Shown: one piece after another, positions 27,075 to 35,335 of the stretch
Layout of the letters: each line of letters opens with the position of its first letter
Position numbering within the stretch: position 1 is the stretch's first letter
Assembly: GCF_010682105.1 (NCBI RefSeq)
Contig: NZ_JAAGWH010000027.1
Coordinates: 1 to 38,757 of the forward strand
Source: Modestobacter muralis
GTDB lineage: Bacteria > Actinomycetota > Actinomycetes > Mycobacteriales > Geodermatophilaceae
Length of the DNA stretch: 38,757 nt
Direction of reading: 5' to 3'
Notes under the pieces: generated by a model
Seen by the model: the letters and a program-made list of their open reading frames with translations, nothing else
The model's database searches: none
Told to the model about the DNA's origin: nothing
Translations under genes and position numbers: made by a program

Positions 27075-27257
27075 GTGACGTCGGCCGCGACCTGGGTCAT
27101 CGTGTCGCGCGTGTACGAGCGCATCCGCCCGGTGCACGACCTCGCGCTGCACTCGATCATCGGCGGCGCGGACACCGCGTCGGCCCTGGCGCGCGAGCTG
27201 GGCATCACCGAGCAGGCCGTCGCCAAGACCGTCGCCTTCCTCGAGGCCGAGGGCTAG
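27075..27257 (+). pseudogene. MarR-like regulator fragment
   Basis: The 60-codon frame reads IRPVHDLALHSIIGG, then TASALARELGITEQAVAKTV and FLEAEG before a TAG stop. The helix-turn-helix ELARxLGxTxQAVxKxVxxLExxG is typical of MarR proteins. Such proteins are normally 140-160 residues long, with a dimerisation helix before and a wing plus C-terminal helix after this part. Both are missing here, and the stop falls where the wing should begin. It shares the CTAG at 27254-27257 with the stop of the truncated beta-lactamase-like gene on the other strand, suggesting a recombination scar. Confidence 0.5.
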
Positions 27258-27772
27258 ACGACGTCGTCGTAGTCGGGCAGGCCGCTGGTGTGCTGCAGCA
27301 GCTCGCGCACGGTGATCTCCCGGCCGTCACCGCCCGGCCCGCGCACCAGCCCGGGCAGGTACCGCTCGATCGGCTGGTCGAGGCCGATCCTGCGCTCGGC
27401 GACCAGCTGGAGCACCACGGTCGCGGTGAAGGTCTTGGTGTTGCTGGCCATCCGGATCCGGCCGTTGACCGGCGCGGGCCCACCGGTGGTCACGTCGCGG
27501 ACCCCGGCGGCCAGGTCCCTGGTCCGGCCCCGCCCGTCGGTCACCGAGGCCAGGACGGCGGGGAAGCGTCCCTCGTTGACCAGGGAGTCGAGGTCGCGCT
27601 GCACGGAGGCGGTGGCCGCCGGGGCGTGCGACGGGGTCGCGGCGGCGGTCGCTGGGGCGAGCAGCCCGGTGCCGAGCAGGGCGGCCAGCGCGGCGCCGGA
27701 GGCCAGCAGTGAGCCCCGGCGGGGCCGACGGGCGGCCTGGAGGCGGGAGGGGAGTGCACGGGTACCGGTCAC
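27254..27772 (-). pseudogene. truncated serine beta-lactamase-like / D-Ala-D-Ala carboxypeptidase family gene
   Basis: The 172-residue product has a signal peptide (SLLASGAALAALLGTGLLAP, residues 21-40, with an ATA-A-ATP cleavage region) and the start of a class-C-type beta-lactamase fold: ASVQRDLDSLVNEGRFPA, then catalytic S110-N-T-K113 in RMASNTKTF, and ITVRELLQHTSGLPDYDDVV. The family (about 350-400 residues) needs a later YxN and a KTG/HTG-like motif; both are lost because the frame stops at 27254. GTG 27772 has GAGGAG about 9 nt upstream. The start and signal are intact, so a stable inactive peptide could still be exported, but loss of function is most likely. The break lies at the junction with the MarR fragment. 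Confidence 0.7.
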
Positions 27773-27868
27773 GGGCGGGAGCTCCTCGGGACGGAGGTGG
27801 TGTGCGGACTCCTCCAGCCTCGGTCCCGGCGCAGCTCCGGACGATCCCGCCAGCCCGACACCGGGGGT

Positions 27869-27883
27869 GGTGCAGGCTGCACC
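27869..27883. repeat. short inverted repeat GGTGCAG-G-CTGCACC
   Basis: A 7-bp inverted repeat with one central base lies 12 nt beyond the stop of the siroheme-synthase-type gene and about 100 nt upstream of the beta-lactamase-like gene. It could be a weak end of the cob operon or an operator of the neighbouring lost regulator; I cannot decide. The rest of the 122-nt spacer shows only the GAGGAG site of the beta-lactamase-like gene. Confidence 0.3.
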
Positions 27884-27894
27884 GCGGGCGCGGC

Positions 27895-29124
27895 TCAGGC
27901 CCCCAGCGAGACCACGTCGCCGACCACCCACACGGCCGGGGGCCGCACGCCCTCGTCGGTGATGGTCGCGGCGAGCCCGGTCAGCGTGGTGCGCAGCGTC
28001 CGCTGGGCCGGGGTGGCGCCGTCGGTGACGACGGCGACCGGGGTGTCGGCGGCCCGCCCGTGCTCGACCAGCGCCGCGGCGATGGCCGGTGCGGTGTCCA
28101 CGCCCATCAGCACCACGATCGTCCCGCGCAGCCGGCCCAGGGCTGCCCAGTCGACCAGCGACGCCGGGTGGCCCGGGGGGACGTGGCCGGAGACGACGAC
28201 GAACTCGTGGGTCATCCCGCGGTGGGTGACCGGGATGCCCGCCAGCTCCGGGACGCCGATCGCGCTGGTGACCCCGGGGACGACCTCGACCGGCACACCG
28301 GCGGCGACGCAGGCCTCGACCTCCTCGTAGCCACGGCCGAAGACGAACGAGTCGCCGCCCTTGAGCCGCACCACGCGCTTGCCGGCCAGGGCCCGGGAGA
28401 CCAGCAGCTCGTTGATCTGCTCCTGGGCCATCGAGCGCCCGCGGGGCAGCTTCGAGGCGTCGATGACCTCGACGTCGGCCGGCAGCGAGGCCAGCAGCGC
28501 CTGCGGCGCGAGGTGGTCGGCGACGACGACGTCGGCGGTGGCCACCGCCTGCCGGCCGCGCACGGTGACCAGCCCGGGGTCGCCGGGCCCGCCGCCGACG
28601 AGGACGACGCTGCCGGGCGCCACCGACGCGGTGCGGGAGGCGCGGTCGGCGATCGAGCCGTCGGTCAGCCCGGTGAGCACCGCGTCGCGGACGCCGACGG
28701 CCCGCTGCGGGTCACCGCCGCCGTGCACGCCGACCACCAGGTCGCCCTGCCGGCCGACCGCGGGGGTCCAGGCGCTGGACAGCCCCCGGTCGTCGGCGCG
28801 GGCGCAGAACACCCGGTCGCGCTCGGCCTCGGCGGCGACGGCGGCGTTGACCGCGGGGTCGTCGGTGGCGGCCACGGCGTACCAGGCGCCGGCCAGGTCG
28901 CCCTCGGCCCAGCCACGCTGGTGCCAGGTGACCGACCCGGGGGCCACGAGCGCCTCCAAGGCCGGGGTGACCTCCGGGCTGACCACGGTGACCAGCGCCC
29001 GGGCCTCCAGCAGGCCGGCGACGCGGCGGTGGGCGACCTGGCCGCCGCCGACGACGACGACGCGCCGTCCGGCCAGGCGCAGGCCGACCGGGTAGACGGC
29101 GCCGGGGTCTGCGGGTGCGGTCAT
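27895..29124 (-). CDS. siroheme-synthase-type fusion: precorrin-2 dehydrogenase + uroporphyrinogen-III C-methyltransferase
   Basis: The 409-residue protein has an N-terminal NAD-binding domain (VVVVGGGQVAHRRVAGLLEA, about 21-40; ATDDPAVNAAV) like Met8/CysG-N, and a C-terminal SAM methyltransferase (about 160-409; GGGPGDPGLVTVRG, then RLKGGDSFVFGRG) like CobA/SUMT. It makes precorrin-2 from uroporphyrinogen III by two methylations and can oxidise it to sirohydrochlorin, feeding both siroheme and cobalamin synthesis. The central ferrochelatase function of CysG may or may not be kept. ATG 29124 overlaps the stop of the CobE-CobD fusion gene (TGATG), so it is the last gene of the cob operon. Names used for this gene are cysG or cobA. 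Confidence 0.92.
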   Translation of the reverse strand: MTAPADPGAVYPVGLRLAGRRVVVVGGGQVAHRRVAGLLEARALVTVVSPEVTPALEALVAPGSVTWHQRGWAEGDLAGAWYAVAATDDPAVNAAVAAEAERDRVFCARADDRGLSSAWTPAVGRQGDLVVGVHGGGDPQRAVGVRDAVLTGLTDGSIADRASRTASVAPGSVVLVGGGPGDPGLVTVRGRQAVATADVVVADHLAPQALLASLPADVEVIDASKLPRGRSMAQEQINELLVSRALAGKRVVRLKGGDSFVFGRGYEEVEACVAAGVPVEVVPGVTSAIGVPELAGIPVTHRGMTHEFVVVSGHVPPGHPASLVDWAALGRLRGTIVVLMGVDTAPAIAAALVEHGRAADTPVAVVTDGATPAQRTLRTTLTGLAATITDEGVRPPAVWVVGDVVSLGA

Positions 29125-30614
29125 CAGCTCGTCTCGTCGGGGGTCGGGGCGGTGCCGGGCGGACGGGGGTGCGGATCGCGACGCTGCGGACCGGTCACCA
29201 GGATCTCAGCCAGGGCGGTGGCGAACGCACGGGAGGTGTCCGGGTCCCGGACCGCGACCCGCAGGTGGTCGGCCGACAGCCCCGGGAAGGTGTCCCCGCG
29301 GCGGACCGCCCAGCCCCGGTCCCGCAGCTGCGCACGCACCCGGGCGGCGCCCGGCACCCGCAGCAGCACGAACGACGCCCGCGGTGTTCCCACGACCTCG
29401 ACGCCGGGCGGGAGGGCCGCCAGCAGGGCCGCCCGGTCCGCCTCCAGCGCCACGGCGGCGGCCTCGGCCTCGGCGCGGGCGGCGGGGGTGGTGCAGGCGA
29501 CCAGGGCGGCGAGCGCGGGCGCGGAGACCGGCCAGTGCGGCTGCTGGGCGGCCAGCGCGGCGACCAGGTCGGCCGGGCCGAGGGCGTAGCCGACCCGCAA
29601 CCCGGCCAGGCCCCAGGTCTTGGTCAGGCTCCGCACCACGAGCAGCCCGGGCAGGTCGGTGCGGCCGGCCAGCGACTCCGGCTCACCGGGCGCGGTGTCG
29701 GCGAAGGCCTCGTCCACGACCAGCACCCGGCCGGGCCGGGCCAGCGCCGCGACGTCGGCAGCAGCGTGCAGCACCGACGTGGGGTTGGTCGGGTTGCCCA
29801 GCACCACCAGGTCGGCGTCGGTGGGGACGTCGCCGAGCCGGTAGGACGGCGGGGCCAGCAGCACCCGCTCGACGGCGTGGCCGGCGGCGCGCAGCGCGGC
29901 CTCGGGCTCGGTGAAGGACGGGTGCACGACGACCGCCCGGCGCGGGCGGAGCGCCCGGGCCAGCAGGGTGAACGTCTCCGCGGCGCCGGCGGTCAGCAGC
30001 ACCTCGGCCTCGGGGCGGCCGTGCGCGGCGGCGACCGCGGCGCGGGCCGCCCGGGGGTCGGGGTAGGCCGCGCTCGCGTCGACGGCGTCGTGCAGCACGG
30101 TGCGCAGCCAGGCCGGCGGGGTGCCCGCCCGCACGTTGACGGCCAGGTCGACCAGGCCCTCGGTCGCCTCGACGTCGCCGTGGTGCCGGAGGTCGACGTC
30201 GTGGTCCCGGTCAGTGTCGGGGTGGTCCGGGTCGGCGTCCGGGTGGTCCGGGTCGGCGTCCAGATGGGGCTGGTCGGCGTCCTCGGCGACGGCGACGGTC
30301 ACCCGGCCGTGCACCGTCTTGGCGACCAGCAGCCGGCCGCCGGTGAGCAGCGCGGCCGCCTCGGCGACCGAGGCGGTGCCGACCGCGGCCGCGACCCGGT
30401 CCGACGGCGTGGGCACCGGGACGGTGACCAGCGCGGCGGCGGGGTGCCCGCTGAGCGGCCAGCCCCGGCTCGCCGCCGCCTCCCGCAGCCCCGGCTCGGC
30501 CGCCCGGGTGTCGAGGGTGGCCAGCCGGACCGGCCCGGACCTGGGCGGCAGCACGGCGTCGACGGCGGCGAGCACCTCCTCGGCGCGCACCCCGGTGCGC
30601 GCGCCGACGCCCAC
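29124..30614 (-). CDS. fusion of CobE/CbiG C-terminal domain with CobD/CobC-type aminotransferase
   Basis: This protein has about 496 residues. Residues 1-110 match the CbiG C-terminal/CobE domain (VGVGARTGVRAEEVLAAVD; LREAAASRGWPLSGH). Residues about 150-490 are a fold-type I PLP enzyme of the CobD/HisC type, with AYPDP near 184, LGNPTNPTSV at 272-281, DEAFAD at 301-306 and the PLP lysine K332 in RSLTKTWGLAG. CobD makes (R)-1-amino-2-propanol phosphate or its precursor for the cobalamin nucleotide loop. The linker (about 112-149) is almost all Asp/His/Pro with six histidines and a 7-residue repeat. No ATG fits. GTG 30614 follows the cbiO stop by 5 nt, but upstream in-frame sequence (LIV) looks like part of the first strand, so a start inside cbiO is possible. 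Confidence 0.85.
   Translation of the reverse strand: MGVGARTGVRAEEVLAAVDAVLPPRSGPVRLATLDTRAAEPGLREAAASRGWPLSGHPAAALVTVPVPTPSDRVAAAVGTASVAEAAALLTGGRLLVAKTVHGRVTVAVAEDADQPHLDADPDHPDADPDHPDTDRDHDVDLRHHGDVEATEGLVDLAVNVRAGTPPAWLRTVLHDAVDASAAYPDPRAARAAVAAAHGRPEAEVLLTAGAAETFTLLARALRPRRAVVVHPSFTEPEAALRAAGHAVERVLLAPPSYRLGDVPTDADLVVLGNPTNPTSVLHAAADVAALARPGRVLVVDEAFADTAPGEPESLAGRTDLPGLLVVRSLTKTWGLAGLRVGYALGPADLVAALAAQQPHWPVSAPALAALVACTTPAARAEAEAAAVALEADRAALLAALPPGVEVVGTPRASFVLLRVPGAARVRAQLRDRGWAVRRGDTFPGLSADHLRVAVRDPDTSRAFATALAEILVTGPQRRDPHPRPPGTAPTPDETS
30221..30262 (-). repeat. 21-bp tandem repeat encoding the His/Asp linker
   Basis: Two 21-bp units (30221-30241, 30242-30262) differ at one base. They encode the 7-residue unit D-A-D-P-D-H-P in the linker of the CobE-CobD fusion. 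Diverged partial units flank them. Confidence 0.8.
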
Positions 30615-30619
30615 GACGA

Positions 30620-31465
30620 TCAGGTCCGCACCCCCGGCCGGTCGGGCAGCGCGGCGACCAGCGCGTCCGCGTCGCGGGGGAGGGCGCCGTCGGGGAGGAG
30701 CCCGAGTGTCTGCAGCCGGGCGCCGACGGTGAGCGCCCACGGCCGGTCCAGCCGGGCCCGGGCGAGCAGGGCGTCGTCGCCCAGGACGACGTCCGGAGCG
30801 CCCTGCACCACGCCGCCGTCGACGACCACGGCGACCTCGTCGGCCCAGCGCAGCGCCAGGTCGACGTCGTGGGTGCTCATCACCACGGTGGAGTCGGCCT
30901 GCTGCAGCCGGTGCAGCGCCGCCAGCGCCTCGCCGACCGCGGTCGGGTCGAGCCCGGCGGTCGGTTCGTCGAGCAGCAGCACGCAGGGCCGCATGGCCAC
31001 CGCGCCGGCGATGGCGACCCGCTTGCGCTCGCCGTAGGACAGCTGGTGGGTGGGGCGCCCGGCCAGGTGGGTGACGGCGAGGAGGTCGAGCGCCTCGGCG
31101 ACCCGGGCGCGCACCTCGTCCTCGGTCAGGCCGAGGTTCATCGGGCCGAAGGAGACGTCCTGGGCGACGGAGGCGCTGAACAGCTGGTCGTCGGGGTCCT
31201 GGAGCACCAGCTGCACCTCCTGCCGGTGCGCCCGCAGGCCCGCACGGGTGTGCCGCAGCTCGGCACCGTCGAGGGTGACCCGGCCGCGGGTGGGCTCCAG
31301 GGCGCCGGACAGGCAGCGCAGCAGCGTCGTCTTGCCCGAGCCGTTGGCGCCCAGCAGCGCCAGCCGGCGTCCGGCGGGCACGGTGAGCGTGGCGCCGTCC
31401 AGCACCCGCGCACCGCGCTCGTACCCGGCGACCAGCGACTCGGCGGCGAGGGGCAGGTGGCTCAC
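30620..31465 (-). CDS. cbiO: cobalt ECF transporter ATP-binding protein
   Basis: The 281-residue ABC ATPase has Walker [10 protein letters not shown] (about 37-45), Q-loop [11 protein letters not shown], signature [15 protein letters not shown], Walker [15 protein letters not shown] and H-loop STHDVDLAL. The Q-loop sequence and signature are typical of energy-coupling-factor ATPases. It powers cobalt import with CbiM, CbiN and CbiQ encoded just upstream. Only one ATPase is encoded, so it should act as a homodimer. GTG 31465 overlaps the cbiQ stop by 4 bp. The C-terminal 50 residues extend past the ATPase core. Confidence 0.95.
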   Translation of the reverse strand: MSHLPLAAESLVAGYERGARVLDGATLTVPAGRRLALLGANGSGKTTLLRCLSGALEPTRGRVTLDGAELRHTRAGLRAHRQEVQLVLQDPDDQLFSASVAQDVSFGPMNLGLTEDEVRARVAEALDLLAVTHLAGRPTHQLSYGERKRVAIAGAVAMRPCVLLLDEPTAGLDPTAVGEALAALHRLQQADSTVVMSTHDVDLALRWADEVAVVVDGGVVQGAPDVVLGDDALLARARLDRPWALTVGARLQTLGLLPDGALPRDADALVAALPDRPGVRT

Positions 31466-32196
31466 GCCACCACGCTCACTGCGGCCAGGGCGGCCAGCCC
31501 GGCGACCGTGCCGGCCACGAACCGGCGGGACGACGGCAGCGCCTCGGGCAGCACCCGCAGCCCGGCCTCCATGCCGCGGCCGGCCAGCCCGTCCTGCAGC
31601 CGGCGGGCCCGGTCCCAGGAACGGGTCAGCACCGCGGCGGCCAGCATCCCCGAGGAGCGGTAGGAGGCGCGGACGCCGGAGTGCCCCATCCGCGCGGTCT
31701 GCGCCTCGCGGATGGTCGACAGGCTGGTGAGCAGCACGAACAGCATCCGGTAGGTCACCGACGCCACCTCGATCACCGCAGCCGGCACCCGCAACCGGGC
31801 CAGCGCGGGCAGCAGGTCCGACATCGGGGTGGTGGTGGCCAGCAGCAGGACGGCGGCGCTGCCGGCGACCGCGTGGCCGACCAGCCCGCCGGCCCGGGCG
31901 GCGGCGTCCGGCGCCCAGCCGAAGCCGCCGGAGCCGACCTGGACCACCGTGGTGAGCGCGCCGAGGGCGATGAACGCCAGCGGCACCCGCACCGCGCGAC
32001 CGAAGGTGCGCGCCGGCACCCGCGCCGGGCCGAGCGCCAGGACGACGGCGGTCAGCCCGACCAGCAGACTGCCCGGCCAGACGGGGAGCAGCAGCGCGCA
32101 GAGCACCAGGCCGACCGACAGCAGCAGCTTGTCGGCGGGGGAGCGCAGCCGCCAGGCACTGACCCAGGCGGCGTCGTCGACGGCCAGCCCGGTCAC
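31462..32196 (-). CDS. cbiQ: cobalt ECF transporter transmembrane protein
   Basis: This 244-residue T component has about five hydrophobic segments (for example [20 protein letters not shown]). It carries the Ala-Arg-Gly type coupling motifs toward the C-terminus (TAR MGHSG, then [11 protein letters not shown]), which contact CbiO. It links ATP hydrolysis to the substrate-binding CbiM/CbiN pair. GTG 32196 overlaps the cbiN stop by 4 bp; the longer frame to 32610 lies over cbiN. Family, size and neighbours agree. Confidence 0.92.
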   Translation of the reverse strand: MTGLAVDDAAWVSAWRLRSPADKLLLSVGLVLCALLLPVWPGSLLVGLTAVVLALGPARVPARTFGRAVRVPLAFIALGALTTVVQVGSGGFGWAPDAAARAGGLVGHAVAGSAAVLLLATTTPMSDLLPALARLRVPAAVIEVASVTYRMLFVLLTSLSTIREAQTARMGHSGVRASYRSSGMLAAAVLTRSWDRARRLQDGLAGRGMEAGLRVLPEALPSSRRFVAGTVAGLAALAAVSVVA

Positions 32197-32504
32197 GTCT
32201 CCACCGGCGGGGGAGCGGGGGTGCGCTCGGCCAGCCGGCGGCCGCGCAGCCGGCCCAACACATAGCCCAGCACCACGCCGCCGACGCCGGCCTGCAGCGC
32301 GAACAGCCCGGACTCGACCTCGCTGGACCCGGGGGAGAACACCGACTCGAACCACGGCTGGTAGTCCGGCCGGGACTCCTCGATCAGCTCGGTGGCCTGG
32401 CTGTCGGTGCCGGCGTACTCGCTGTCGCCGCCGGCCAGCAGCGGGACGGCGAACAGCGCGACCACCGCGAGCACCAGCAGCACGGTGACCAGGTGCCGCC
32501 TCAC
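32193..32504 (-). CDS. cbiN: cobalt ECF transporter subunit CbiN
   Basis: The 103-residue protein has two membrane spans (about 6-25 and 66-86) separated by an extracellular loop with the family pattern [15 protein letters not shown], then [26 protein letters not shown]. CbiN helps CbiM load Co2+ through this loop. A Pro-rich tail ([10 protein letters not shown]) ends it. GTG 32504 overlaps the cbiM stop by 4 bp, giving the order cbiM-N-Q-O. Confidence 0.94.
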   Translation of the reverse strand: MRRHLVTVLLVLAVVALFAVPLLAGGDSEYAGTDSQATELIEESRPDYQPWFESVFSPGSSEVESGLFALQAGVGGVVLGYVLGRLRGRRLAERTPAPPPVET

Positions 32505-33184
32505 GGCTCGGCCCGCTCGGGATCGGGGCGCAGGACGCCGAGCCGCACGAGCTCGGGGCGGGCGTTGACCGTGAGCACCCGGAACAGCAGGACGCCGAGC
32601 AGCCCCTCACCGATCGCCAGCGGTACCTGGGTGACCGCGAAGACGCCGAGGAACTTCGCCGCCGCGCCGAGGAACCCGCTCTCGGCGTCGGGGAAGGCCA
32701 GCGCCAGCTGCAGCGCCGTCGTGACGTAGGTGGCCAGGTCCGACAGCGCCATGGCGCCGAACACCGCGGGCAGCAGCCCGCCGCCGCAGCGCTTCACCAG
32801 CCGGTAGGCGCCGTAGCCGACCCACGGGCCGACGACGGCCATGGAGAAGGCGTTGGCGCCGAGCGTGGTGAGGCCGCCGTGGGCCAGCAGCAGCGCCTGG
32901 AACAGCAGCACGATCGTGCCCAGCAGGGCCATCACCGGTGGCCGGAACAGCACCGCGCCCAGCCCGGTGCCGGTGGGGTGGCTGGAGCTGCCGGTGACGG
33001 AGGGCAGCTTGATCGCGCTCAGCACGAAGGTGAACGCGCCGGCCGCGCCCAGCAGCAGCGTCGACTCGGGGTGCTCGCGCACCTCCTTGACCACGCAGCG
33101 GGCGCCGTGGACGACGAACGGGGCGGCGACGAGCGTCCAGCCCAGCGCGTGCGGGGCGGGCAGGAACCCCTCAGCGATGTGCAC
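32501..33184 (-). CDS. cbiM: cobalt ECF transporter substrate-specific subunit CbiM
   Basis: This 227-residue membrane protein begins MHIAEGFLP; in the family the N-terminal His2 and the amine of Met1 bind the metal. Further motifs are [20 protein letters not shown] written here as [18 protein letters not shown], and [18 protein letters not shown]. These identify Co2+ (rather than only Ni2+) uptake in the context of cobalamin genes. GTG 33184 overlaps the end of cobB by 14 bp and is fixed by the conserved N-terminal His. Confidence 0.95.
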   Translation of the reverse strand: MHIAEGFLPAPHALGWTLVAAPFVVHGARCVVKEVREHPESTLLLGAAGAFTFVLSAIKLPSVTGSSSHPTGTGLGAVLFRPPVMALLGTIVLLFQALLLAHGGLTTLGANAFSMAVVGPWVGYGAYRLVKRCGGGLLPAVFGAMALSDLATYVTTALQLALAFPDAESGFLGAAAKFLGVFAVTQVPLAIGEGLLGVLLFRVLTVNARPELVRLGVLRPDPERAEP

Positions 33185-34544
33185 TCGGCACCTCCACCCG
33201 GGCGGCCGCGGCGACGAAGCGGGAGGCCATCGTCGGGGACCCGGCCCAGTTCAGGTGCAGGTAGCTGGCGTGCACGTTGGCCGTGACGAACCCCTCCGGG
33301 CCGTCGGCGTTCCACTGCCAGGCCGGGGTCGCGCCCGCGGCGGGGCCCGCGGTGGTGCGGTGGAACTCGTGCCCGCGCACCCGGGTGCCGGCCGGGGCGA
33401 GCACGCTGTCGGTGAGCGCGACCGCCGAGCGGTAGCCCAGCGTCAGCTTCGGGTGCATCGCCGTCGTGGTGGGCAGCACGCCGCACATCGGCTCGCCGTC
33501 CAGCTCCTGGGACAGGTAGAGCAGCCCGGCGCACTCGGCGGCGATGGGGCCACCGGCGGCGGCCAGCGCGGCGATCGCCGTCCGCAGCCCGACGTTGGCG
33601 GCCAGCGCGCTGGCGTGCACCTCGGGGAAGCCGCCGCCGACGACCAGTGCGCGGGTGCCGGGTGGCAGGGCGTCGTCCCGGAGCGGGTCGACGGTGACCA
33701 CGTCGGCGCCGGCTGCGGCGAGCAGCTCGGCTGTCTCCGCGTAGCCGAAGGTGAACGCCGGCCCACCGGCGACGGCGACGACCGGGCGGCTCTCGACGCG
33801 CGTCACCTCGGCGGCCGGGTCCCAGGGCTCGCCGGCCAGGTCGGGGGCGGTGCGGGCCAGCCGCAGGAGGGCGTCCAGGTCGATGCTCGACTCGACCACC
33901 GCGCCCAGGGCCCGCACCGTGCGCACCGCCTCCGCCGACCGCTCGGCCGCCGGGACCAGCCCGAGGTGCCGGGACGGCGTCTGCAGCTCCGCGATCCGGC
34001 GGACCGCACCCAGCACCGGGACGCCGGCCGACCCGAGTGCCTCGCGCAGGATCGCCTCGTGCCGGTCGCTGCCGACCCGGTTGAGGACGACGCCGCCGAT
34101 CCGCACCGTCGGGTCGAAGGTGGCGAACCCGTGCACGAGGGCGGCGACGCTGCGGGCCTGCGAGGCGGCGTCGACGACCAGCACGACCGGGGCCTGCAGG
34201 TGGGTCGCGATCTGCGCGGTGGAGCCGTAGCCGGGCTCGACGCTGGCGTGCGCGGCACCGTCGAACAGGCCCATCACGCCCTCGACGACCGCGACGTCCG
34301 CGCCGCGGGCGCCGTGCAGGAACAGCGGGGTGATCCGGTGGTCGCCGACCAGCCACTTGTCCAGGTTGCGGCCCGGGCGCCCGGCGGCCAGGCCGTGGTA
34401 GCCGGGGTCGATGTAGTCCGGGCCGACCTTGTGCGGGCTCACGGTCAGCCCGCGGTTGGTCAGCGCCGCGATCAACCCGGTGGTGATCGACGTCTTGCCG
34501 GCGTTCGACGACGGCGCCGCCACCACGATCCGCGGGACGTTCAC
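33171..34544 (-). CDS. cobB: cobyrinate/hydrogenobyrinate a,c-diamide synthase
   Basis: This 457-residue enzyme amidates the a and c side chains of the corrin ring using glutamine and ATP. The N-terminal ATPase domain has [12 protein letters not shown] (10-21), [10 protein letters not shown] (41-50) and [10 protein letters not shown]. The C-terminal type-1 glutamine amidotransferase-like domain has [11 protein letters not shown] and nucleophile C338 in [10 protein letters not shown], with the partner histidine in RGHEFH. Length is normal. GTG 34544 is followed directly by [11 protein letters not shown]. Two palindromes of the GGCCATGT family lie between this gene and cobO upstream. The protein is called CobB or CbiA depending on pathway. 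Confidence 0.95.
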   Translation of the reverse strand: MNVPRIVVAAPSSNAGKTSITTGLIAALTNRGLTVSPHKVGPDYIDPGYHGLAAGRPGRNLDKWLVGDHRITPLFLHGARGADVAVVEGVMGLFDGAAHASVEPGYGSTAQIATHLQAPVVLVVDAASQARSVAALVHGFATFDPTVRIGGVVLNRVGSDRHEAILREALGSAGVPVLGAVRRIAELQTPSRHLGLVPAAERSAEAVRTVRALGAVVESSIDLDALLRLARTAPDLAGEPWDPAAEVTRVESRPVVAVAGGPAFTFGYAETAELLAAAGADVVTVDPLRDDALPPGTRALVVGGGFPEVHASALAANVGLRTAIAALAAAGGPIAAECAGLLYLSQELDGEPMCGVLPTTTAMHPKLTLGYRSAVALTDSVLAPAGTRVRGHEFHRTTAGPAAGATPAWQWNADGPEGFVTANVHASYLHLNWAGSPTMASRFVAAAARVEVPSAHR

Positions 34545-34561
34545 CGGGCCACTCCCAGAGG

Positions 34562-34638
34562 GGCCATGTTGGCGAACATGGCCGGTCGGGGGGTGACGTG
34601 CGGCGCCGGGGAAAGGCCCATGTTCGCCGACATGGCCG
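34562..34638. repeat. pair of related palindromes between cobO and cobB
   Basis: The first is GGCCATGTT-GGCG-AACATGGCC (34562-34583). The second, at 34616-34638, is the same core in opposite orientation with one extra base. Both match the core of the 40-bp palindrome at 3111-3150. Here they sit inside the cob operon, in a 103-nt spacer between cobO and cobB, where they could fold the mRNA or lower expression of distal genes. Confidence 0.75.
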
Positions 34639-34647
34639 GGGGAGGGG

Positions 34648-35262
34648 TCACCACTCGATCCCCCGCTGGCCCTTCTGGCCGGCGTCCATCGGGTGCTTGA
34701 CCTTGGTCATCTCCACGACCAGGTCGGCGGCCTCGATCAGCGCCGGGTGGGCGTCGCGCCCGGTGATGACGACGTGCTGGTTGCCCGGCCGGTTCTTGAG
34801 GGTCTCGACCACGTCCTCGATGTCCACCCAGCCCCACTTCATCGGGTAGGTGAACTCGTCGAGCACGTAGAAGCGGTGCGCCTCGGCGGCCAGGTCGCGC
34901 TTGATCTGCGCCCAGCCCTCGGCGGCGTCGGCGGCGTGGTCGGTCTCGTCGCCGGACTTGCGCGACCACGACCAGCCCGAGCCCATCTTGTGCCAGACGA
35001 CCGGGCCGCCCTCGCCGGTCTCCTCGTGCACCCGGCCCAGGACGGCGAGCACGTTCTCCTCGCCGACCTTCCACTTGGCGCTCTTGACGAACTGGTAGAC
35101 CGCGATCGACCAGCCCTGGTTCCAGGCGCGGAGGGCCATGCCGAACGCCGCGGTGGACTTGCCCTTCATCTCCCCGGTGTGCACCGCCAGCAGCGGCCGG
35201 TTCCGGCGCTGGCGGGTGGTCAGCCCGTCGACCGGGACCGCGGTCACCTGTCCCTGGGGCAC
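34648..35262 (-). CDS. cobO: cob(I)yrinic acid a,c-diamide adenosyltransferase
   Basis: This 204-residue protein transfers the adenosyl group of ATP to reduced corrinoid. It has the CobO/BtuR P-loop VHTGEMKGKSTAAFG (about 28-42), the conserved YQFVKSAKWKVGEE, and FYVLDEFTYPMKWGWVD, then NQHVVITGRDAHPALIEAADLVVEM. Length is typical. GTG 35262 has GAGGAGG about 5 nt upstream. It is the second gene of the operon, 74 nt after the chelatase gene. Confidence 0.95.
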   Translation of the reverse strand: MPQGQVTAVPVDGLTTRQRRNRPLLAVHTGEMKGKSTAAFGMALRAWNQGWSIAVYQFVKSAKWKVGEENVLAVLGRVHEETGEGGPVVWHKMGSGWSWSRKSGDETDHAADAAEGWAQIKRDLAAEAHRFYVLDEFTYPMKWGWVDIEDVVETLKNRPGNQHVVITGRDAHPALIEAADLVVEMTKVKHPMDAGQKGQRGIEW

Positions 35263-35335
35263 TGGTCCTCCTCGCTGGCGCTCGTCGGAACACTGCCTGG
35301 CGCTGGGCTCATCGGTGAGCTCGCACGCTCGCTCA

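Noticed and set aside
27709-31037. Long plus-strand open frames over the cob operon
   Set aside because: They are opposite to well-supported siroheme-synthase, CobE-CobD and CbiO genes. High GC keeps antisense frames open.
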